Part shown: in pieces, positions 43,594 to 52,236 of the stretch
Numbering within the stretch: the stretch's first letter is position 1
Layout of the letters: each line of letters begins with the position of its first letter
Assembly: GCA_910585075.1 (NCBI GenBank)
Contig: CAJUED010000013.1
Coordinates: 33,852 to 97,851, forward strand
Source: an uncultured Lachnospiraceae bacterium
GTDB taxonomy: Bacteria; Bacillota; Clostridia; Lachnospirales; Lachnospiraceae
Length of the DNA stretch: 64,000 nt
Direction: 5' to 3'
Notes under the pieces: generated by a model
What the model was told of the DNA's origin: nothing
Database searches by the model: none
The model's input: only the letters and a program-made list of their open reading frames with translations
Program-made: the position numbers and the translations under genes

Positions 43594-43712
43594 TCCCGCG
43601 AGCAACGAGTCAAAGTCATGCTTGCATGACCTTGACAACTGCCGCGAGGGTCCATACCCCGCTGCTCTGCAGCGCTACAAGCTCCATGCCACGTTGCTTG
43701 CAGCGGGGTTAT
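43594..43712. other. Two further hairpins in the prs/kinase intergenic region
   Basis: GTCAAAGTCATG pairs with CATGACCTTGAC (43609-43620, 43625-43636; one G-U). TACCCCGCTGC pairs with GCAGCGGGGTTA (43655-43665, 43700-43711) around a 34-nt loop. The second is next to the kinase stop and could end its transcript, but it lacks a T run. The roughly 300-bp gap holds no gene. Confidence 0.4.
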
Positions 43713-43717
43713 TGACT

Positions 43718-46531
43718 TTATTTCTCCGTCAGTTTAAAGGTCAGGTTTACCTTGAACAAATCTCCATCCATCACAATCTCAAATTTCCCATTCTGAGCTT
43801 CCGTCAGATTCTTTGCAATGGACAGGCCAAGACCGCTTCCTTCCGTTGTTCTGGACTCATCGCCCCGAATAAATCTTTCCGTAAGTTCTTCCGGATTTAT
43901 CTTAAGGGGCTGGGCCGATATATTTTTCACGGAAAGGATTACTTCTCCCGGACCGTTCTTCTGCCCCGGCTCCTGTGCGCCGCTTATTTTTGACAATTCC
44001 AAATCAACATAAACTCTTGTACCGGCCAGCGCATACTTGAATATGTTGTTAAACAGGTTTTCAATTACCCGCCAGATACGTCTGCTGTCCGCCTCAATAT
44101 ATACACTACTCTTAGGCGCTTTGAATACAAGATACAGAGACCGCTCCTCAAATTTCTCTGAAAATTCTCCTATGGTCTGATGTAAAAGCTCTACCAGATT
44201 GATTTTCTCCCATTGCAGTACAATATTTCCGGAGGAAATTTTGGAAGCCTCCACCAAATCATCCGTCAGCTGCTTTAACCGCTGGGATTTGACATCCAGA
44301 ACCTCCACATATTCTCTGATTTTCGGTTCCTGAATGTTTTCGCGTTTAATTAAATCCACATAATTGATAATAGAAGTCAAAGGCGTTTTGATATCATGAG
44401 ACACATTGGTTATGAGATCCGCCTTGAGGCGTTCATCCTTCATGCTTGTCTCCACAGCCGTTCTTACACTGTCCCCAATGCTGTTCACCGCCCGGGCAAG
44501 CACCAGATCGTCACCGTGCATACCATCTTCATTGACCTGATGAGCCAGATTGCCTTCCCGAATCAGTTTGATTCCTTCCAAAATCATTTGCCTTGCAAGG
44601 GCCGAACGGTACAGGATAAATCCAACTGCCCCGTCAATCCCAATCAATATCAGGCAGCTGACTAGGCAGGCACCCATACTTCTCTCACACAGCTTATATC
44701 CGGCGAACAGACCGATTCCCAGATTTACCAGGGCAAGCAAGGCCGCAGGAACCCAGATTCTAAGGACAAGGGCCGTATGGTCACAAAAATAGATAACTCC
44801 ATTTCGTATCAGACTGCCGGTTCTTCTGACAAGGGAGTCCCTCCAGAGCGTTCCCCCTTTGATTCTTCTTACAAAGCTGTAATAAAAGAAAGAGAAAAAC
44901 AGGCTTACCACCAGCGTGGCCATTGCGGCCGTGACGGTCATAGCCACCCGCATACTGCTGATATCATCCGTATGCCAAATGGTATTTATCACTTTCGATA
45001 AAACAAAATATATGCCAAAAACCGCAATCCCGGCTGCCAGAACCATGATTTCCGTAGGAATACGATCCTCAGGGTAAAGTCTTATCACAATTTCGCCGGT
45101 TTCTTTTTTGCGTACCATTCCTTCCTTCATGGTAAGAACCACCAGCAGAACCAGATACAAAAGGATACATGCCGCTGCGCCCGCCACATACTGCCATACC
45201 CTGGGCACATAGTTGTGGAATCCGTCCCTGGCCTGGTAAAAACAATCCCGGGCCCCATACTCCGAACGGACGCCTATCAGAATTTGTGTATCCTCAGGAT
45301 AAGCGTAATCATAACCGTTCACGATATAACGAAGGGTGGCTTCTTCTATCAGGGTATCCGTCTCGTACTTCATATTGTACGGATCATAATAAATGTACTT
45401 GCCGCACTGCTTGCGTATTTCTTTCTCAAGCGCCGAAGGGTCACTGGTTTTGGCACTCGCATTGGTGAAAATCTGTGTATCATCCCCTATGGTCCTCTTT
45501 ATCATATATAGTACATTGGAATTGGCAGGGTCATAGAGCTCCCTGTACTTTAAGTATTCCTCATAATTGATGTTCAGATCCTCGGCCGCTTTCCTTACAT
45601 TTTCGCAAAGTGCGTAGTATTCGTCCCAGGATGAAACAAAATTTTCTATGTTTTTGCCATCCACCGTATGATATCGGTTCGCTAAGATGGTGGCGTCCGT
45701 GCCGTCTCTCTCCACCATACCTGCCTCTAACAGATTACCGGACACATCCTCAACGGTGGTAATGCTCTTAAGGTCCGAATTTAGGTAGCTTATGGTGCCA
45801 TTATACTCATCAGGATTTATTCGGGTCACGGTTCTGCTTCGGCTTAAAAATCCGTCCACTTCCTCTCCGTTCATGTACCGATTTTCATACTGAAATCCTC
45901 CCTGGGCCCACTTGATCAAATCATCCAGATAATAATTGGCCGTAATGTATTCCTTTGGCACACCGTTATATCTCCCGGCAAAGGCCGTCACATCCACTTC
46001 CTTGCGGGCGTCAAAGACAGCGTCCGTCTCCATCTGGCTTCTGATTGCGCCATAGCAGATAATGTCGGAAGCACTGTTTCCCAAAAGGGTGTTGAACACA
46101 TTGGAGTCCTCAAAATACCTTGGCTGCTGCTGTTCTAAAAGACTAAAAAACCTTGGGCCGTTCTTTGTCTCCACAATTACATATGAGCTCAAAAATACCG
46201 TCACCAGCAATATAACGGCGGCCAGCAGCAAAAGATGCTGAAGACTGTGGAGAAATACCAACCGTCTCTTTTTCTTTTTGCGCCCTTCCCTTCCGCTTTT
46301 TGTGCTTTTTTTGTCTTTTGCAGGATGTCCTTCCTTACCGGAATCGGCATTCCTGTCTTTATCCTGCATCCCCCCATCGGCCGTCCGGCCGTTTTCGGCG
46401 TTTTCCCAGCCGTCTATTTCCGGCGTTCCAATGCTTTCCCTTGCTCCCATTCCTTCTTTTTCTTCCATACCATCCTGCACACCTTCCTGTATATTGCCTG
46501 ATAAGTTTCCCTGCATTTTCTGATTATCCAT
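43718..46531 (-). CDS. Large sensor histidine kinase with charged N-terminal extension
   Basis: About 937 residues from the ATG behind GGAGAGGGG. Residues 1-90 are low-complexity and hydrophilic, ending in a basic cluster (GREGRKKKKRR) before membrane helix 1. A large outer domain (about 330 residues) and several more helices (VWQYVAGAAACILLYLVLLV, IMVLAAGIAVFGIYFVL, and others) follow. Then come a HAMP-like segment, HisKA with SHDIKTPLTSI (His712), and HATPase_c with NLFNNIFKYA and GSGLGLSIAKNL. It is transcribed with the response regulator before it. Signal unknown; the size of the outer and membrane parts suggests envelope sensing. Confidence 0.9.
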   Translation of the reverse strand: MDNQKMQGNLSGNIQEGVQDGMEEKEGMGARESIGTPEIDGWENAENGRTADGGMQDKDRNADSGKEGHPAKDKKSTKSGREGRKKKKRRLVFLHSLQHLLLLAAVILLVTVFLSSYVIVETKNGPRFFSLLEQQQPRYFEDSNVFNTLLGNSASDIICYGAIRSQMETDAVFDARKEVDVTAFAGRYNGVPKEYITANYYLDDLIKWAQGGFQYENRYMNGEEVDGFLSRSRTVTRINPDEYNGTISYLNSDLKSITTVEDVSGNLLEAGMVERDGTDATILANRYHTVDGKNIENFVSSWDEYYALCENVRKAAEDLNINYEEYLKYRELYDPANSNVLYMIKRTIGDDTQIFTNASAKTSDPSALEKEIRKQCGKYIYYDPYNMKYETDTLIEEATLRYIVNGYDYAYPEDTQILIGVRSEYGARDCFYQARDGFHNYVPRVWQYVAGAAACILLYLVLLVVLTMKEGMVRKKETGEIVIRLYPEDRIPTEIMVLAAGIAVFGIYFVLSKVINTIWHTDDISSMRVAMTVTAAMATLVVSLFFSFFYYSFVRRIKGGTLWRDSLVRRTGSLIRNGVIYFCDHTALVLRIWVPAALLALVNLGIGLFAGYKLCERSMGACLVSCLILIGIDGAVGFILYRSALARQMILEGIKLIREGNLAHQVNEDGMHGDDLVLARAVNSIGDSVRTAVETSMKDERLKADLITNVSHDIKTPLTSIINYVDLIKRENIQEPKIREYVEVLDVKSQRLKQLTDDLVEASKISSGNIVLQWEKINLVELLHQTIGEFSEKFEERSLYLVFKAPKSSVYIEADSRRIWRVIENLFNNIFKYALAGTRVYVDLELSKISGAQEPGQKNGPGEVILSVKNISAQPLKINPEELTERFIRGDESRTTEGSGLGLSIAKNLTEAQNGKFEIVMDGDLFKVNLTFKLTEK

Positions 46532-46726
46532 AACCCCTCTCCTCTTATTTCCTGTTTCCCGTAATTTATCCGGCCCTTTCTGCTCCTGACCTGTGTCCTG
46601 CAATTCACCGGTCTTTTCCGTTCCTGAATCTGTTTCTTTTACCTATCCCGCAACAGTTCATTCTCCGCGTCGTCCGTTCACTTTCCTTTGCCCATATGAA
46701 AATTTGTACTGTCCCGGCCGGTCTCC

Positions 46727-47422
46727 TTACGGCTGTTTCTCAATTTTATATCCCACGCCCCAGACCACCTTTAAATATCTGGGCTCCTTGGGATTAATCT
46801 CAATCTTCTCCCGGATGTGCCTGATGTGAACCGCAACCGTGTTGTCCGCTCCGATCGCCTCCTCGTTCCAGATATTCTCATAAATCTGGTCAATGGAAAA
46901 TACTTTTCCCTGATTTTTCACCAAAAGAAGTAAAATATTATACTCAATAGGCGTTAACTTTACGCTCTCCCCGTCTACCGTCACTTCCTTGGTATCATCA
47001 TTGATGCACAGGCCTCCGGCAGTAAAAAGGGCATTGTTCTCCACGTTCAGATTGCCCAGCTGGGTGTATCTTCTCAAATTCGACTTTACCCTTGCCACCA
47101 ATTCCAAAGGATTGAAAGGCTTGGTCACATAATCATCGGCTCCGATGTTAAGTCCCAGAATCTTGTCCGTGTCCTCTGACTTCGCAGAGAGAAATATAAT
47201 CGGAATACTGCTGTACTCTCTGATTTTCAAGGTGGCATGGATTCCATCCAGTTTCGGCATCATAATGTCTATCACAAGGAGATGTATGTTCTGCTCCTTC
47301 AGCACCTTAATGGCCTGTTCGCCGTCATAGGCCTTAAAAACCTGGTAGCCTTCCTGATTTAAATAAATCTCAATTGCATCTACGATTTCTTTATCGTCAT
47401 CGCAAACTAAAATATTTGTCAT
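46727..47422 (-). CDS. OmpR/PhoB-family response regulator
   Basis: About 231 residues from the ATG behind GGAGG. The N-terminal receiver has the acidic pair CDDDKEIV, the phospho-acceptor Asp52 in LVIDIMMPKLDG and Lys in YVTKPFNPLEL. The C-terminal winged helix shows KLTPIEYNILLLLVKNQGKVFS and TVAVHIRHIREKIEINPKEP. It is the partner of the sensor kinase 195 bp downstream. The VanR-like receiver suggests envelope or antibiotic stress but does not prove it. Confidence 0.93.
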   Translation of the reverse strand: MTNILVCDDDKEIVDAIEIYLNQEGYQVFKAYDGEQAIKVLKEQNIHLLVIDIMMPKLDGIHATLKIREYSSIPIIFLSAKSEDTDKILGLNIGADDYVTKPFNPLELVARVKSNLRRYTQLGNLNVENNALFTAGGLCINDDTKEVTVDGESVKLTPIEYNILLLLVKNQGKVFSIDQIYENIWNEEAIGADNTVAVHIRHIREKIEINPKEPRYLKVVWGVGYKIEKQP

Positions 47423-47719
47423 AGTGTAATCCTCCATGGGGTCGGCAGGCGGCGGATTCAAGTGTCCCACGGTGTTCATGCCTTGCCTGTATCACAGCTT
47501 CTGTTCTACTATGAATAGTAAAACATAGAAAATTTAAGTGTTAGATAGGAAAAAAGTTAAGACTTTCTTAATTCCAAAAATCCACCTGTCCGAATTGTTA
47601 CAATATTATCGTATTTTTTGTCCTTTTGCAATGGACAACCCTGCGTCCCTGTGATACGATTATCAGGCCGAAAATGGCAGTGTATACAGAATAGTGATTT
47701 GTTTTGGAAGGAGATACGA

Positions 47720-48505
47720 ATGAAAATCATATTTGTCCGTCATGGCGAACCGGATTATGCACATGACAGTTTAACGGAAAAAGGCTGGCGGGAGGCGGAG
47801 CTTTTGGCCAAGCGCATCAGCAAGTGGAACGTAACCGACTTTTACTGCTCTCCCCTTGGGCGGGCAAAGGATACCGCATCCTGCACCTTAAAGGAAATGA
47901 ACCGGGAGGCGGTTACCCTTGACTGGATGAGGGAGTTTTCTTATGTGATTGACGACCCTGTTACAGGGAAACATGGGGTGCCCTGGGATTTTGTCCCCTC
48001 TTTCTGGACAGGCGACCCACTGATGCTTAAGGGGCAGAGCTGGGTGGAATCGGATGTGATGAAGCAGAATCCCCAAATTGCCGAAAAATACCAGGAGGTA
48101 TGCCTTCGTTTTGATGAGCTCTTAGCCTCCTACGGATACATACGTGAAAACCTGTATTACAGATTTCCGGACGGGGAGGAGCGTTTTGGCATGGCAACCC
48201 CACTCCCCGGCACTCCGGAGTATGAAAAAGCCCTTAAGGACAATAAGCAGGAACCTGTGATAGTTATTTTCTGCCATCTGGGCGTTACGTGCATCGTCCT
48301 TTCCCATTTGCTGAATATTCCTTTTCCCATGCTGGCGCACGGCTTTTTTCTGCCCACCACCTCTCTTACCATTCTCTCCGATGAAAGGCACTGGGGCACA
48401 GAAGCTTCTTTCAGGGTACAGGTAATGGGAGATGTACACCATCTGCTGTCCAACGGAGAGCCTGTATCTCCGGCAGGTTCCTTTGCCAACCCGTTTCATG
48501 GCTAA
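47720..48505 (+). CDS. Histidine phosphatase (phosphoglycerate mutase-like) family protein
   Basis: About 261 residues from the ATG at 47720 behind AAGGAG; an upstream in-frame ATG at 47618 lacks a site. It has the phosphohistidine motif FVRHGEPDY at the N-terminus, a second His in VIFCHLGVTCIV and the cap SPLGRAKDTASCTL. Members remove phosphates from sugars, nucleotides or phosphoglycolate; the substrate here is not known. Monocistronic on the plus strand. Confidence 0.85.
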   Translation: MKIIFVRHGEPDYAHDSLTEKGWREAELLAKRISKWNVTDFYCSPLGRAKDTASCTLKEMNREAVTLDWMREFSYVIDDPVTGKHGVPWDFVPSFWTGDPLMLKGQSWVESDVMKQNPQIAEKYQEVCLRFDELLASYGYIRENLYYRFPDGEERFGMATPLPGTPEYEKALKDNKQEPVIVIFCHLGVTCIVLSHLLNIPFPMLAHGFFLPTTSLTILSDERHWGTEASFRVQVMGDVHHLLSNGEPVSPAGSFANPFHG

Positions 48506-48607
48506 GTCAAATCAGGAAAAAGCCTTCCGCCGGATGTACATCACAAATTATATATTGGGGGACAGGCAGGTGAAGAAGGTTTTCAGACACACTCCAAGAC
48601 ATAAAAC

Positions 48608-48706
48608 GAGGCTGTCGCAATAAGAATAATAGATACAAGATATATGAATATCTGACTTTCAGAAATGCAATATCCTGTATACGGTTTTCTTAATGCGACA
48701 GCCTCC
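48608..48706. repeat. 99-bp MITE-like palindromic element
   Basis: The ends GAGGCTGTCGCA and TGCGACAGCCTC are 12-bp perfect inverted repeats. Inward there are further complementary stretches: TAAG/CTTA, ATACAAGATAT with ATATCCTGTAT (one mismatch) and TCTGA/TCAGA around a three-base loop. The whole element can fold as one long hairpin. There are no coding signals or clear target-site duplication. It could be a miniature inverted-repeat element or a very long terminator-like structure; the ends resemble those of IS-derived elements. Confidence 0.5.
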
Positions 48707-48756
48707 AAATATTTTAATTCAATAAGACGACGCGGGAAGCGTGGCGGCGCAAGTGG

Positions 48757-50127
48757 CTACTGTTCCGTATCGGCCCCTTCATTCTCTCCGTCCGTTTCCC
48801 CGGATTCTTCCGAAGCGTCTTCCGTATCGGATGCGGCATCATCGGATGTATCACCGGTGTCTGCCGCACCGGAATCCTCATCCGTCGTATCTGCTGCATT
48901 TTCCCCGTCAGCGGCGTCCTGTCCTGTGCTCATTGTAAGATAGAGCAGTTCGCCTTTCACATCTGTCACCGGATAATTCTCCATAAGGCCGTTTGTGTAC
49001 TCAGACACTCTCTCGCTGGCCAGTGCATTTGAAATTGTAGCATCATCCGCTTCATCATAATATCTTTTCACAAACTCAACCACGTAATACTGATGATAGG
49101 TCTCATCCGCAAGAACCGTGATATCACCTGCTTTTCTGCTTTCATCATAAAGCCAGTCCGACATAACGGCGGAAACACTGCTGTACTTTCTTCCCTCTGT
49201 GAGGCTGTATTCACTGTCAGGATCTTCATAATTTTCTTTTGTGTTCTCAGAAGCATTTTCAAGGCACAGGGCTTCAAAATCTTCGCCGTCCTTACGGGCC
49301 TTCATCATGGCTTCAGCCTTTTCCTTCAGCTCGTCCATGGCTGCGCTTATTTCTTCTTCAGACGCATCCTCCGCAAGTTCCGTGGTAAAATTAAAGCTTC
49401 TGTAGTCCACCTTGTCATAGCTCTGTTTATTTTCCTCGTAATATGCTTTTATTTCTTCTTCGGAAGGAGCATTTTGAGTAAGCAGTTCATCATAATATGC
49501 GCTTGTCAAAAGACCGTCCTTCACAAGAGGCTCCATATTTTTTTCGGTGGCATAGTCGCCAAAATTCGTTTTGTAATACTCCGAAACGCTGACTCCTGCC
49601 GTCTGGGCCGCTGTTTCAAATTCACTTACAAAACTGTCATAATCGGCAGTGGTATCATAAGCAAATCCATTCTTCTTTGCATCATCCAGCAAAGCCTTGC
49701 TCTGCCTGATCTGGTCCACGGTCATTTCGTCAAACAAGTCCTTCCATGTCTGATTCTCCGAGTACATCTGCTCTGCGAAATCAATGGAAGTATCCAGTCC
49801 CATATAAGGCAGAATGGACGAATAAGCAGATAAATAATTGTTGACCGCCACATTATAATAGTAGTCATACTCCACCTGTGTCAGCTCATGTTCCCCTATT
49901 TTCACATAGGTGCCTTTTAATGCGGAGCTTTTTCTGACCACCGGAATTGCAATGGAAACCACAACTGCCAGAATGACCACAATCCCCAGCACAATGCCAA
50001 CGGTTTTCATCATTTTTTCCTGACGCTCATCCTTTAACTTTTGCTGCCTTCTGGCCTCCATCTTCCGGTCATATTTGGTCTGAACCTTCTGTTCAGATTT
50101 TACTTCAGGCGTATCATTCTTAGCCAT
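48757..50127 (-). CDS. Membrane-anchored SurA/PrsA-like peptidyl-prolyl isomerase family protein
   Basis: This 456-residue protein has a highly charged cytoplasmic N-terminus (about 40 residues, KYDRKMEARRQQKLKDERQE), one membrane helix (VGIVLGIVVILAVVVSIAI), a SurA_N-like helical domain, a parvulin-like region (about 290-390) and an acidic tail of about 55 residues (Asp/Glu/Ser/Thr-rich, with repeated DTxDxxAxDT). It probably helps fold exported proteins outside the membrane. The parvulin active site is not clearly conserved, so it may act as a chaperone only. Start behind AGGAGG. Confidence 0.7.
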   Translation of the reverse strand: MAKNDTPEVKSEQKVQTKYDRKMEARRQQKLKDERQEKMMKTVGIVLGIVVILAVVVSIAIPVVRKSSALKGTYVKIGEHELTQVEYDYYYNVAVNNYLSAYSSILPYMGLDTSIDFAEQMYSENQTWKDLFDEMTVDQIRQSKALLDDAKKNGFAYDTTADYDSFVSEFETAAQTAGVSVSEYYKTNFGDYATEKNMEPLVKDGLLTSAYYDELLTQNAPSEEEIKAYYEENKQSYDKVDYRSFNFTTELAEDASEEEISAAMDELKEKAEAMMKARKDGEDFEALCLENASENTKENYEDPDSEYSLTEGRKYSSVSAVMSDWLYDESRKAGDITVLADETYHQYYVVEFVKRYYDEADDATISNALASERVSEYTNGLMENYPVTDVKGELLYLTMSTGQDAADGENAADTTDEDSGAADTGDTSDDAASDTEDASEESGETDGENEGADTEQ

Positions 50128-50150
50128 TTGTAAAATTCCTCCTGTTTTCC

Positions 50151-50648
50151 TTAATTTGTTTCCTTCTGATTAATGTAATTTACCAGCCCCTGGGCGGCAA
50201 TGATCTTCTGCATAAACTCAGGGAAAGCCTGTCCCTTAAACTGTGTTCCCTTGGTGAGATTGCGAATGATGCCGGTATCAAAATCTACTTCAACCTCATC
50301 CCCATTCTCAATCCCTTTGGAAGCCTCGGGACATTCAATGATGGGAAGCCCTATATTGATGGCATTACGGTAAAAAATCCTAGCAAAGGTCTCTGCAATG
50401 ACACAGGAAACTCCCGCCGCCTTGATTGCGATAGGCGCATGCTCTCTGGACGAACCGCATCCGAAATTCTTATCCGCCACAATAATATCTCCCTGCTTTA
50501 CATTATGGATAAAATTCTTATCAATATCCTCCATGCAATGGGACGCCAGCTCTGCCGGATCGGATGAATTCAAATATCTTGCAGGAATGATCACATCTGT
50601 GTCCACATTGTCACCATATTTAAATACAATTCCTTTTGCTGCTTTCAT
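50151..50648 (-). CDS. leuD: 3-Isopropylmalate dehydratase small subunit
   Basis: About 165 residues from the ATG behind GAGGAAAA. It has the swivelling-domain motifs YGDNVDTDVIIPARYL and FGCGSSREHAP, which bind substrate and join the large subunit. With LeuC it isomerises 2-isopropylmalate to 3-isopropylmalate in leucine synthesis. It lies 91 bp after leuC, with a hairpin between them. Confidence 0.95.
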   Translation of the reverse strand: MKAAKGIVFKYGDNVDTDVIIPARYLNSSDPAELASHCMEDIDKNFIHNVKQGDIIVADKNFGCGSSREHAPIAIKAAGVSCVIAETFARIFYRNAINIGLPIIECPEASKGIENGDEVEVDFDTGIIRNLTKGTQFKGQAFPEFMQKIIAAQGLVNYINQKETN

Positions 50649-50695
50649 AATTTTCCTCATTTCTGCGCTGCTTTTTGCGCATATCAAGTTTGTGG

Positions 50696-50712
50696 TTGCG
50701 GCGCGGCCGCAA
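50696..50712. other. GC-rich hairpin between leuC and leuD
   Basis: TTGCGGC-GCG-GCCGCAA is a perfect 7-bp stem with a 3-base loop. It may slow decay or partly end leuC transcription; no T run follows. Confidence 0.45.
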
Positions 50713-50739
50713 ACCCTTTTCCGTGGGAGATTTTAATTT

Positions 50740-51996
50740 TTAACAGGGCGCCGAAATTTTCCCTGTGATGGCGCTTGCCGCCGCTACGGCAGGGCTTGCA
50801 AGGTAGACTTCGGAGTTCACATGTCCCATACGCCCTACAAAATTACGGTTGGTAGTGGAAACACATCTTTCCCCCTCCGCAAGAATGCCCATATATCCTC
50901 CAAGGCAGGGCCCGCAGGTAGGTGTGCTCACAATTGCCCCGGCCTCAATAAATGTTTTTAAAAGCCCTTCCTCCATAGCCTGCATATAAACAGCCTGGGT
51001 TGCAGGAATTACAATACAGCGTATCCCCTTTGCCACATGTTTTCCCTTCAAAACCTCTGCTGCAATACGCATATCGTCAATACGCCCGTTGGTACAGGAG
51101 CCGATGACCACCTGGTCTATTTTTACATCCTCCGTTATCTCGTCAATTGTCTTTGTATTTTCAGGCAGGTGAGGAAATGCAATGGTAGGACGAAGGGTGC
51201 TCAAATCAATGGTATATTCTTCGTCATAAACCGCATCTTCATCCGCTTCATAGATAGTATATGTTTTCTTGGAATGCTCTTTCATATACGCAATTGCAAG
51301 TTCATCCACCGGGAAGATGCCATTCTTTCCGCCCGCCTCAATAGCCATGTTTGCAATGGTAAAGCGGTCATCCATGGTAAGGTTTTTAATTCCCTCACCC
51401 ACAAATTCCATAGATTTATACAAAGCCCCATCAACGCCAATCATACCGATAATATGCAGAATCACGTCCTTGCCGCTGACCCATTTGGAGGGCTTTCCAA
51501 TCAGATTAAAGCGGATCGCCCCGGGCACCTTAAACCAGGCCTTGCCTGTAGCCATACCGGCTGCCATGTCCGTACTGCCCACACCAGTTGAGAAAGCGCC
51601 GAGAGCTCCATAAGTACAGGTATGGGAATCCGCACCGATAACCACATCTCCCGCCACGGTCAGGCCTTTTTCCGGAAGAAGGGCATGCTCAATCCCCATC
51701 TCCCCCACTTCAAAGTAGTTGGTAATCTCATTGCGGTATGCAAACTCTCTTAAACATTTGCAGTGCTCCGCGGATTTGATATCCTTATTGGGTACAAAGT
51801 GATCCGGCACAAGGGCAATTTTATCCTTGTCGAATACACCGTCCACTTTCATTTTTTCCATTTCTTTTATGGCCACCGGGCTTGTAATATCATTGCCAAG
51901 GACAAGGTCCAAGTCAGCCTCTATGAGCTGGCCGGCCTCCACCCGCTCAAGCCCTGCATGTGCCGCCAATATTTTCTGGGTCATTGTCATTCCCAT
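50740..51996 (-). CDS. leuC: 3-Isopropylmalate dehydratase large subunit
   Basis: This 418-residue aconitase-family enzyme carries the 4Fe-4S cluster cysteines in VIGSCTNGRIDD and TPTCGPCLGG, plus GADSHTCTYGALGAF for substrate binding. The size is that of the shorter bacterial/archaeal-type LeuC, with a separate LeuD. Start behind AGGAGGAGACG. It is separated from ilvC by 240 bp that contains the repeat copies listed below. Confidence 0.95.
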   Translation of the reverse strand: MGMTMTQKILAAHAGLERVEAGQLIEADLDLVLGNDITSPVAIKEMEKMKVDGVFDKDKIALVPDHFVPNKDIKSAEHCKCLREFAYRNEITNYFEVGEMGIEHALLPEKGLTVAGDVVIGADSHTCTYGALGAFSTGVGSTDMAAGMATGKAWFKVPGAIRFNLIGKPSKWVSGKDVILHIIGMIGVDGALYKSMEFVGEGIKNLTMDDRFTIANMAIEAGGKNGIFPVDELAIAYMKEHSKKTYTIYEADEDAVYDEEYTIDLSTLRPTIAFPHLPENTKTIDEITEDVKIDQVVIGSCTNGRIDDMRIAAEVLKGKHVAKGIRCIVIPATQAVYMQAMEEGLLKTFIEAGAIVSTPTCGPCLGGYMGILAEGERCVSTTNRNFVGRMGHVNSEVYLASPAVAAASAITGKISAPC

Positions 51997-52014
51997 ACTT
52001 TCGTCTCCTCCTAT

Positions 52015-52048
52015 ATCAAAGCTGCCCCGCTTCGTAAGTCAGCTTGTT
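52015..52048 (+). repeat. Dispersed palindromic repeat, module A, copy 6
   Basis: ATCAAAGCTGCCCCGCTTCG then TAAGTCAGCTTGTT. AGCTG and CAGCT at the ends can pair. It lies directly upstream of leuC and is followed within 40 bp by copy 7. Confidence 0.5.
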
Positions 52049-52082
52049 GTATCAAATATCTCTATGTTGGCCAGCTTATTAC

Positions 52083-52153
52083 ATCAAATGCCGCCACACT
52101 CCGCGAAGCGGCTTACTGAAAAAATCGAGTAGGGAAGATTTTCTCCCTACTCG
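52083..52153 (+). repeat. Dispersed palindromic repeat, modules A and B, copy 7
   Basis: ATCAAATGCCGCCACACTCC then GCGAAGCGGCTTACT (52083-52116), where GCCGC and GCGGC replace the GCTG/CAGC pair of other copies and keep the stem. Module B, CGAGTAGGGA with TCCCTACTCG (52126-52135, 52144-52153), is a perfect 10-bp hairpin. It is the most complete copy. Confidence 0.6.
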
Positions 52154-52236
52154 TTATCCGGGACGCCCCGGCTCCGCCGGCAGTCTTCCTTAAGGCGCCC
52201 CGTGTATCATATACATCACATATATATGTATTATCC

